Source of the DNA: Fimbriimonadaceae bacterium
GTDB lineage: Bacteria > Armatimonadota > Fimbriimonadia > Fimbriimonadales > Fimbriimonadaceae
Length of the DNA: 64,000 nucleotides
Reading direction: 5' to 3'
Assembly: GCA_019694835.1 (NCBI GenBank)
Contig: JAIBBE010000214.1
Span: forward strand, 1 to 64,000
The position numbers and the translations under genes are program-made. The notes under the pieces were generated by a model that worked only from the letters and a program-made list of their open reading frames with translations, did no database searches and was not told the origin of the DNA. Numbering within the stretch: the stretch's first letter is position 1; every line of letters starts with the position of its first letter. This document shows, piece after piece, positions 1 through 7,775 of this stretch.

Positions 1-1
1 C

Positions 2-3000
2 ATCGTAGCTGAGTTGGTCGGCGTCGCCGCGATGAGCTATTTCAGCATTTGCGGGGTCAACGCGGGATCACTCCCGGACTGTACGCCATGTTGGGAGTGT
101 CTCGACTTCTGCCCGATTTGGACGAGTCCAGCGCCTCCCGGTGGCGGAGCAAACTTTGATCCGGTTAACCTGGCTACGCTATCCCATTCGTACACACCTG
201 ATGCTGATATCACGGTGTACAATCCGACCGGGCCTTCTGTTGCGTGGGGGCATTCTTACCACTCAAACACTGTCGTCACACCCAATGGTTATGGAATGGG
301 ATGGTCGCACCCATATCTTTGGACCATCGACACTCCCGCGTTCACGAACGACGGGAGCATCAGTTCATCAGGCGAGGGGTTTCGGCTCAAGGAGCCGGGC
401 TCGGCAGAGGTCCTGTTCGGAGTGCGAAACATCACTGCACCTGGTCCAAACAACCCAGGACCGGTGAACTGGCCTTTCGCCGCTGGCTATCCGTTTGTCG
501 TCACTTGGCAATGGAACACGACGGACTCATGTGACGAATTCATCCTGACCCGCTTGGATAGGAGTAAATGGACGTTCCGTAGGGTCAGCGGCGCACCAAA
601 CTCGAACGCCCGGAACCTGTACTTCCCTGTGAAGATCGAAGATCGAAATGGCAACTACATCAAACTGAACTGGTCTCAGCACCTGTTCCAGGGTCTCAAC
701 CCATTTGAGTTTACGGTCAACGTCGCAATCGGTGGATTGGATTCCATCAAGGATTCTTCCAACAACACCCTTTTGCAGGTGGATTACGACTCCACAGGAA
801 AGGTCGTAACAAAAGTAACGGGCAAGAGTCCCGGCGCATCGCCTCGCTATGTGTACTATGTGGTTGAACTCAAGCAGCACACCAACCCAGGAAATCAAGA
901 TCTTGTTGCTAACTACGAGCTTACGCAGGTCTCGCAGGTCACAACAAGCACAAGTGCGGCGGCCAATTACACCTATGGCTATGAGTGGATTGGCAACGGA
1001 TACGTGCGTCCCAGCGACAACCTCGATGAACTGGTCCCCTATCTCTACACGGTGACAAGGCCATCACCCACTGGTTCTGGAACTACCACGACCACGATGA
1101 AGCACGGGTACGAGGGCTACATCCAATGGATTGAGGATGGCAACGGGTACGTCACTCGCTTCCTGTCTGACGAAAGCACTTCATCTACCTCCGAGACGAC
1201 AGTCGCCTCGTATGTGAACTTGAACGCATCAACCCCCGTAGCCCAGTACACGGTCGGCTATTCAAACTCGCAGGACAACCTGCGCATGACGAGCCTCAAG
1301 AATGCAGCTGGCGAGATTGTAGCGACCTGGGGGTTTGGAGGTTCCAATAGCGCTTCGCCTAAGCGGCCCTCGTCGGTCACCGTGAACTTCAGTGGTTCGG
1401 AGTCGAAGACGTGGAACTTCGCCTACGACCAGTACGGGCAACCTACCTATTCGTTAACGCCAAAGGGCATCAGCCACACCACGACCTACTCCACGCCAAG
1501 CGGGTTCCCGTTTCCCGTGCCGACCCAAACTTCAACGAGCAGCGGCACCAATACCATCGCGACGACCAATATCTCGTACCACTCGAACGGACTCGTCTCC
1601 GAGGTCGAAACCGTCGTACCGGAAGGCGTCAGTGTGCCTGGAACTCCCGCAACTCAACAAACCAGCGCGATCTATGATTACGACAGCCTGGGCAACATCG
1701 AGAAGATCACGACACCGGGTTCCGGCACGAACACCACGCGCGTTTGGGATCTGAACTATACGACCGATGGCACCTTTACGCAAAGTGCCAAGATCGGGCA
1801 GCCGATCAAGATCACTGATCCGCGTGGGGGTGTGACGCATCTACGCTATGACCTCAATGGCAACCTCACGGAACTCACCGACCCCAAGGGGAATGTGGCG
1901 ACGGCGACGTACACGGCGGACAGTCTTGCCGTTGATACCGTGACCACGCCTGCCAGCGGCACGGGGACGCTGAAGACGGCATACATCTATCAATACCCGG
2001 GCGGCTTGCTCGAACGTGTGAATTCGCTCGACGAGAGCAATAGCGTGATTCGTTCGGTGAAGTCCTTCTATGGCAAGGAAGGCGAGCTTAAGGAGGTGCA
2101 AGACCTCGTCGCCAGTACCACGCTCTCGAAGTACACCTATGACGAACTCTACAACGTTAAGGAGTTCTTCGACGGCAACAACAACAAGACGACTTGGACG
2201 CGAAACCTCAACCAGCAGGTGACGCAAGTCAACTACCCGGGCAACACGGGTGGAACTTCAGACCGAGTCACCTTCGAGTACGACCGGGCGGGACGGGTGG
2301 TTTCGCAGGTCGATGGGCGGAACATTACGACGCAGTTCGAATACAACGATACCGATGAGTTGCTGACGAAGGTGAAGTTCCCGAATCTTAGCGGTCAAGA
2401 CGTGACGATGGAATACGACTCGTTCGACCGGCTTTGGAAAGTCACCGATCCGACCGGCGTTGTGACCAGTTCGTTTGATGATCTGGGCAATATCTTGCAG
2501 TCCTCGCGCGCCTACACGAATCTGCCCTCGAAGCTGTTCAAGTACCACTTCTATCCCGATGGCAGCCGCTCGCAGATGGAAACGCCAGCCGGTGATTGGA
2601 ACTATGCGTACGACGACGGCGGCCTCTGCACCCAAATGACCAGCCCAGCCGGGACGGTGAACTACACCTACTGGATCGACGGGGCTCTGAAGACGCGCGA
2701 GGTGCTGAATACGAGCGGGAATCCGGTGACGCATTCGAATTATGAGTACAATCCGGCTGGGATGCTGAAAACGCTGACCAACAAAACCGCCTCGAACGGC
2801 TCCACCCGCTCGTCTTACGACATGAGCGGATCGGGGGCTTATGATGGTGTCTTGAACCTTAAGTCGATGGCGGCATCGGTGACGGGGCTGACCAGCTTTA
2901 CGGGGACGCTTAACTGGAACTACGACTCGCGTGAAAGGCTCACAAGCGAGACGAGTACCGCGCGTTCCGGTGTGATGGGTTCCGCGAGCTATGATGGGGC

Positions 3001-4264
3001 GGATAATGTCTTAACGCGCGGGTCGAGTGGGTGGTCTTACAACTCGAACAACCAAATCACTCCTGCCTCGGGCCAATGGTCGTATGATGGCAACGGTAAT
3101 GCAACCTTGCAGCGCGGACGCTCGTGCGGTTTTGATCCGTTTAACCGACTGGGAACGATCACGCAGACGAACACTTGGTCGGTGGGTTATTCGTATCGTG
3201 CCGATGGCCTGATGGCGTCGCGCGCCAAGACGATCTACATGTATGCGTTCGGGCAATGGACCCCCGTGATTGGCTTCCCCACTTATTTCTTCCACGACGG
3301 CGGCGAACCGATCCTTGAGATGGATGAGGACTTTAGCGAGGAAGGCAGCGGCCTCGTCGTGTCGGCGATCAATGTCCGAGGTCCCGATGGCCTGGTTGCG
3401 CGCAAGCAAGGCGGCAGTTGGATCTACTACGACTTCGATCAGCAGGGTTCGGTTTCGCAACGCCTTAACGCTTCCGGTACCGTGCTATCGTCGTCGGTTT
3501 ATGACGCTTATGGGGCAGAGACGAATAACGGCTCGCCGACCGATCCTTTCGGTTACAACGCCCAGTGGGGCTATTGGTTTGACTGCGATACCGGGATGTA
3601 TTTGTGCCAAGCTCGCTGGTACGACCCGGTCACGGCTCGTTGGGTGAATCGCGATCCCATTGGTTACGCGGGTGGTGCGAACCTGTATGGGTATTGCGGT
3701 GGGGGGCCCGTTGGGGCGGCCGATGCATGGGGCCTTGAGAGGGTAGTCATTGTACGAGCGAATCAGACGGACCCAAGCGACATCACGGGATACACGGATC
3801 GAATCATTGAAAGTTACAAGCAATCATTTGGGAGTAAGAATGTGGTCGTGGTTGATTCCGCAGAGGCAGCCTACAGAGAGCTATCTGAAGCTGACGCAGA
3901 ATACTTGGCAGTCATCGGACATAATGAGGTTGACTCCCCTGGTCACTGGGATCCCTCCATCCATACTGCGTTCGAAACGGCGGCTGGCGACTACCTCGAT
4001 CCTCACGCCATATCACGTGCCAGGCACGGGCAAAAACTCGTCCGTATCAACTTAGTGCTTTGTGATTCGCTAAGTGAGCCCGCTACAGCGGCAGCTTGGT
4101 CCCGATTGAGTGCTGATCTAAGAGGAGCGTACGGGCCAATAGCCATCAACTGGTACGCAAGGGGGCTTGGGACTTTGCAGAAGTACAGCGCTAGGAAGCG
4201 TGTAGCTCCATCTGCGTGGAAGTACGTGTGGCCTTGGCATTCGAAAAAAGGGAAAAAGCGGTGA
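2..4264 (+). CDS. RHS repeat polymorphic toxin with caspase-like C-terminal tip (5' end possibly outside window)
   Basis: Large YD-repeat/RHS protein, at least 1416 residues. The frame is open to the left edge; the first starts inside the window are TTG at 14 and ATG at 32, neither with a clear ribosome site, so the true start may lie upstream. Many YD-type repeats (such as YDxxGNI and YDELYNV) fill residues about 450-1150. The RHS-associated core follows at about 1175-1235, with DPFGYN, ARWYDP, RWVNRDPIGY and NLYGY motifs. Such proteins form a shell around a variable C-terminal toxin that is released at the core. The tip (about residues 1240-1416) has VIGHNE (His 1303) and NLVLCDS (Cys 1350), a His/Cys spacing like C80/caspase-fold peptidases, so a protease tip is inferred. 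The tip ends in a basic KKGKKR tail. The next gene overlaps by 4 bp. Confidence 0.85.
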   Translation: MVAELVGVAAMSYFSICGVNAGSLPDCTPCWECLDFCPIWTSPAPPGGGANFDPVNLATLSHSYTPDADITVYNPTGPSVAWGHSYHSNTVVTPNGYGMGWSHPYLWTIDTPAFTNDGSISSSGEGFRLKEPGSAEVLFGVRNITAPGPNNPGPVNWPFAAGYPFVVTWQWNTTDSCDEFILTRLDRSKWTFRRVSGAPNSNARNLYFPVKIEDRNGNYIKLNWSQHLFQGLNPFEFTVNVAIGGLDSIKDSSNNTLLQVDYDSTGKVVTKVTGKSPGASPRYVYYVVELKQHTNPGNQDLVANYELTQVSQVTTSTSAAANYTYGYEWIGNGYVRPSDNLDELVPYLYTVTRPSPTGSGTTTTTMKHGYEGYIQWIEDGNGYVTRFLSDESTSSTSETTVASYVNLNASTPVAQYTVGYSNSQDNLRMTSLKNAAGEIVATWGFGGSNSASPKRPSSVTVNFSGSESKTWNFAYDQYGQPTYSLTPKGISHTTTYSTPSGFPFPVPTQTSTSSGTNTIATTNISYHSNGLVSEVETVVPEGVSVPGTPATQQTSAIYDYDSLGNIEKITTPGSGTNTTRVWDLNYTTDGTFTQSAKIGQPIKITDPRGGVTHLRYDLNGNLTELTDPKGNVATATYTADSLAVDTVTTPASGTGTLKTAYIYQYPGGLLERVNSLDESNSVIRSVKSFYGKEGELKEVQDLVASTTLSKYTYDELYNVKEFFDGNNNKTTWTRNLNQQVTQVNYPGNTGGTSDRVTFEYDRAGRVVSQVDGRNITTQFEYNDTDELLTKVKFPNLSGQDVTMEYDSFDRLWKVTDPTGVVTSSFDDLGNILQSSRAYTNLPSKLFKYHFYPDGSRSQMETPAGDWNYAYDDGGLCTQMTSPAGTVNYTYWIDGALKTREVLNTSGNPVTHSNYEYNPAGMLKTLTNKTASNGSTRSSYDMSGSGAYDGVLNLKSMAASVTGLTSFTGTLNWNYDSRERLTSETSTARSGVMGSASYDGADNVLTRGSSGWSYNSNNQITPASGQWSYDGNGNATLQRGRSCGFDPFNRLGTITQTNTWSVGYSYRADGLMASRAKTIYMYAFGQWTPVIGFPTYFFHDGGEPILEMDEDFSEEGSGLVVSAINVRGPDGLVARKQGGSWIYYDFDQQGSVSQRLNASGTVLSSSVYDAYGAETNNGSPTDPFGYNAQWGYWFDCDTGMYLCQARWYDPVTARWVNRDPIGYAGGANLYGYCGGGPVGAADAWGLERVVIVRANQTDPSDITGYTDRIIESYKQSFGSKNVVVVDSAEAAYRELSEADAEYLAVIGHNEVDSPGHWDPSIHTAFETAAGDYLDPHAISRARHGQKLVRINLVLCDSLSEPATAAAWSRLSADLRGAYGPIAINWYARGLGTLQKYSARKRVAPSAWKYVWPWHSKKGKKR

Positions 4265-4575
4265 AAGTAGCTTCTACTGCTTTGGCACTGTGTGTGATCC
4301 TGGCGCTGTGTGCTTTCTTGATTATTAACTGCAATACTGGTAGATCGACCATTGCTAAGAGAGCAGAGCTTGCGGCGGCAATACTGCAGGCTAGGCGCGC
4401 TTCCGGCTCATGGCCAAAGACCACAACGGACATCGGCGCGGGTCTGCCGCATGAAAGTGGTTTGGAAATCCAGTTGATAAGATCAAAGCCAGCCGAGGCC
4501 CAATACATGGTTACCGTTGGCGGAAAGTCACGACCTCTTGTCGTCGCCTTGGACCGTCCCCCCAAAAGAGAGTGA
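4261..4575 (+). CDS. small membrane-anchored protein, candidate immunity protein for the first RHS tip
   Basis: 104-residue protein if started at the GTG whose last three bases are part of the upstream TGA (GTGA overlap at 4261-4264), a typical coupled start. An earlier ATG at 4216 would place the N-terminus inside the RHS gene and is less likely. Residues about 5-25 form one hydrophobic helix (ALALCVILALCAFLII), followed by a soluble domain with no family I recognise. Position directly behind an RHS tip is the classic place for an immunity gene; that role is inferred only from position. The stop codon sits exactly where homology to the upstream RHS core resumes. Confidence 0.6.
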   Translation: MKVASTALALCVILALCAFLIINCNTGRSTIAKRAELAAAILQARRASGSWPKTTTDIGAGLPHESGLEIQLIRSKPAEAQYMVTVGGKSRPLVVALDRPPKRE

Positions 4576-6421
4576 TACCGATGAACTGCTGACGAAGGTG
4601 AAGTTCCCGAACCTTAGCGGCCAGGACGTGACGATGGAATACGACTCGTTCGACCGTCTGTGGAAAGCCACCGATCCGACTGGTGTTGTGACGAGCGAGT
4701 TTGATGACCTTGGCAATATTCTCAAGTCGGTGCGCACCTACACCGGCATGCCACAGAAGCAGTTTAAGTACCACTTCTATCCCGATGGCAGTCGCTCGCA
4801 GATGGAGACGCCAGCCGGGGATTGGAACTATGCTTACGACGACGGCGGCCTGTGCACCCAAATGACCAGCCCAGCTGGGACGGTGAACTACACGTATTGG
4901 ATCGACGGGGCTTTGAAGACCCGCGAGGTGCTTAACACCAGCGGGAATCCGGTGACGCATTCGAATTATGAGTACAATCCGGCTGGGATGCTGAAAACGC
5001 TGACCAACAAGACCGCCTCGACCGGCTCGACTCGCTCGTCGTATGACATGACGGGGTCGGGGGCTTATGACGGCGTCCTTAACCTCAAGTCGATGGCGGC
5101 TTCGGTTACGAATCTACAGAGCTTTACTGGAACCCTCAATTGGAACTACGACTCTCGCGAACGACTTACGAGTGAAACGAGTTCGGCAAGAGCCGGAGTC
5201 ATGGGTTCGGCGAGTTACGACGGCGCGGATAACGTTCTGACCCGTGGGTCTAGCGGGTGGTCGTACAACTCGAACAATCAAATCACTCCTTCGAGCGGAC
5301 AGTGGTCGTATGATGGCAACGGGAATGCGACCTTGCAGCGCGGTCGGACGTGTGGATTCGACCCATTTAACCGATTGGGAACGATTACGCAGACCAACAC
5401 TTGGTCGGTGGGCTACACCTATCGCGGTGATGGCTTGATGGCTTCACGCGCGAAGACGGTGTATGTGTACATGTTTGGCCAGGGGATGGCAGCGGAAAGC
5501 ATGCCCACTTACTACTTCCACGACGGCGGCGAACCGATCCTGGAGATGGAGAGCGATATGGGCATTGAGGGCTCAACGCTAACCATCTCAGCGATCAATG
5601 TCCGCGGTCCCGATGGCCTGATAGCGCGTAAGCAAGGTGGCAACTGGATCTACTACGACTTCGATCAGCAAGGCTCGGTCTCGCAGCGGCTTAACGCTTC
5701 CGGTACCGTGCTATCGTCGTCAGTTTATGATGCGTATGGCGCTGAGACGAACAACGGCACGCCGACCGATCCCTTCGGCTATTGCTCGCAGTGGGGTTAT
5801 TGGTTTGATCGAGATACGGGGATGTACCTGTGCCAAGCGCGTTGGTACGATCCGGTCACGGCTCGCTGGGTGAATCGGGATCCGATTGGCTACGCGGGTG
5901 GTGCGAATCTTTACGGGTATTGCGGCGGCGGGCCGGTTAACGTCACAGATCCGAGCGGGTACATCTGGTTTCTGACTCCTGAAAAATGTAAAGAGAAGAT
6001 TCTCAAGTTATTTAGGATTCTTGGGGAGCTACAAACGGAATGGAGCAAATTTGATGTATGGCAGGATATTGCGGCAGGAACCTGGCAAGATGAGACACCC
6101 GAGCCGTTCAAGCCAAAACCAAGCAAGCCGACCGGCCACGTTCAGGAGATAGCAGATCTACAACGCAGCGTGGATAAACTAATAGACGACATAACAAACC
6201 GTTGCAAGCCTCCGATGAATGTCGCAGATGCACCCTGTTACGACGCAGTAATGGAGCCCGATTTACGTGAGTACCATCCGAAGCCCTTCTGGCGAGCGGA
6301 CAATGGTTGGGCTTGGGCAGCCGGGATCGGACTTGGGCTCGTTGTTATTGGTGGGCTAATTGTAGTTCCGGAAATCACTGTGCCAGTCCTCGTGCGCGCT
6401 GCACCAGTCCTAGCGTTTTGA
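4517..6421 (+). CDS. orphan RHS core with a second, different C-terminal tip (displaced toxin cassette)
   Basis: From 4574 the DNA repeats the first RHS gene starting near base 2350, in frame, through the RHS-associated core (ARWYDP, RWVNRDPIGY, NLYGY), with most codons identical. The first 19 codons of the frame overlap the preceding small gene and start at a weak TTG, so this is probably not an independently translated protein but a displaced C-terminal cassette that could be recombined onto the full gene. The tip begins after VTDPSG (about 5955): about 155 residues, with a Cys-containing helical part, a Pro/Lys-rich stretch, DLREYHPKPFW, and a C-terminal hydrophobic segment (AAGIGLGLVVIGGLIVV). 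I do not recognise the tip family; a membrane-active toxin is one possibility. Confidence 0.65.
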   Translation: MAESHDLLSSPWTVPPKESDTDELLTKVKFPNLSGQDVTMEYDSFDRLWKATDPTGVVTSEFDDLGNILKSVRTYTGMPQKQFKYHFYPDGSRSQMETPAGDWNYAYDDGGLCTQMTSPAGTVNYTYWIDGALKTREVLNTSGNPVTHSNYEYNPAGMLKTLTNKTASTGSTRSSYDMTGSGAYDGVLNLKSMAASVTNLQSFTGTLNWNYDSRERLTSETSSARAGVMGSASYDGADNVLTRGSSGWSYNSNNQITPSSGQWSYDGNGNATLQRGRTCGFDPFNRLGTITQTNTWSVGYTYRGDGLMASRAKTVYVYMFGQGMAAESMPTYYFHDGGEPILEMESDMGIEGSTLTISAINVRGPDGLIARKQGGNWIYYDFDQQGSVSQRLNASGTVLSSSVYDAYGAETNNGTPTDPFGYCSQWGYWFDRDTGMYLCQARWYDPVTARWVNRDPIGYAGGANLYGYCGGGPVNVTDPSGYIWFLTPEKCKEKILKLFRILGELQTEWSKFDVWQDIAAGTWQDETPEPFKPKPSKPTGHVQEIADLQRSVDKLIDDITNRCKPPMNVADAPCYDAVMEPDLREYHPKPFWRADNGWAWAAGIGLGLVVIGGLIVVPEITVPVLVRAAPVLAF

Positions 6422-6429
6422 GGTTGCAC

Positions 6430-6897
6430 ATGATGCCTACCACAATCTCTAAGTATCTGTCTCCTAGCGGATGTTCAATGGTGATTCGCGACTCATTTGG
6501 GGAGCAATACCCACTTACACTATCGGAATCTGAAGGACTGCTGACCGATTGGTTTGGTTATGATCTGGTTTCGGCACCACCACTATTCGTCCACAAGCTA
6601 CTTCCACATCTCATGGAGCACTGTCTAACCCTGGGCGAGAGCGGATCGCTGAGCCGAGGCTTGCCCGCCAGTGATTTCATCTCGGTTATCTGCAATGCGT
6701 CCCTCCATCCAACAGTAGCAGTGTTGGACGAAAAGCAAGATACATTCGCGCTCCTATCCTTCCTAGAGTCCGAGGCAGTTCTTGCGTTCCTATTGTGTTT
6801 GCTTGTGAATGGTTGGAGTGGCGACGAGGAGGAAGTTAGCAGAGGAGCCATAGCTTGGTTTAAGCATTGTCAGACCCTGCAAGGCAAGCCAAATTGA
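6430..6897 (+). CDS. hypothetical protein, candidate immunity protein for the second RHS tip
   Basis: 155 residues from ATG 6430 (a second ATG follows at 6433), 8 bp after the stop of the orphan RHS cassette. The protein is acidic and mostly soluble by eye, with one hydrophobic stretch (AVLAFLLCLLVNGW) near residue 120 and a DEEEVSRGA acidic run after it. No known family recognised. Its place between an RHS tip and the next RHS repeat unit, exactly bounded by the repeat junction, argues for an immunity function. An in-frame upstream TTG at 6424 is an alternative start. Confidence 0.6.
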   Translation: MMPTTISKYLSPSGCSMVIRDSFGEQYPLTLSESEGLLTDWFGYDLVSAPPLFVHKLLPHLMEHCLTLGESGSLSRGLPASDFISVICNASLHPTVAVLDEKQDTFALLSFLESEAVLAFLLCLLVNGWSGDEEEVSRGAIAWFKHCQTLQGKPN

Positions 6898-6900
6898 GAG

Positions 6901-7676
6901 CGTGGCGACGGCGACTTACACCGCTGACAGCCTTGCGGTTGATACCGTTACGACGCCTGCCAGTGGCACGGGGACGCTGAAGACGGCTTACATCTATCAG
7001 TATCCAGGCGGCTTACTCGAACGCGTGAACTCGCCCGACGAGAGCAATACCGTGATTCGTTCGGTGAAGTCCTTCTATGGCAAGGAAGGCGAGCTTAAAG
7101 AAGTGCAAGACCACGTTGCCAGCGCAACGCTCTCGAAGTACACCTATGACGAACTCTACAACGTTAAGGAGTTCTTCGATGGCAACAATAACAAAACGAC
7201 GTGGACCCGCAACCTCAACCAGCAAGTGACGCAGGTCAACTACCCGGGAAAACACGGGGGGAACCTCACATCGAGTCACCTTCGAGTACGACCGCGCGGG
7301 GCGGGTGGTTTCGCAGGTTGATGGGCGGAACATTACGACCCAGTTCGAATACAACGACACCGATGAAATGCTGACGAAGGTGAAGTTCCCGAACCTCAGC
7401 GGCCAGGACGTGACGATGGAATACGACTCGTTCGACCGTCTTTGGAAGGTGACCGATCCGACCGGGGTGGTGACGAGTGAGTTTGACGATCTGGGCAACA
7501 TCCTCAAGTCGGTGCGCACCTACACGGGCATGCCACAGAAGCAGTTTAAGTACCACTTCTACCCTGATGGCAGCCGCTTGCAGATGGAGACTCCAGCCGG
7601 GGCTTGGAACTATGCCTACGACGACGGCGGCCTCTGCACGCAAATGACCAGCCCAGCCGGGACGATGAAGTGTTAG
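6901..7676 (+). pseudogene. third RHS fragment, frameshifted and truncated
   Basis: Repeats the first RHS gene from about base 1893 (GTGGCGACGGCGAC) to about 2660. Compared with copy one, the segment near 7250-7260 carries one extra base (AAAACAC where copy one has CAACAC), so translation passes from the frame ending at 7321 to the one running 7305-7676. The copy stops after SPAGTMKC at a premature TAG and has no RHS-associated core or tip. It has no start of its own. It looks like the decayed edge of a cassette array, or leftover homology for recombination. Confidence 0.8.
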
Positions 7677-7775
7677 TACCAAAAGTCCGGTGAATGAATC
7701 GGCACTGCGAACCTGCACGGCCATCCACCCCGACACTGAGCAAGGTGCCGGGCAGTCGCGCGATCCAGGCGGCCC

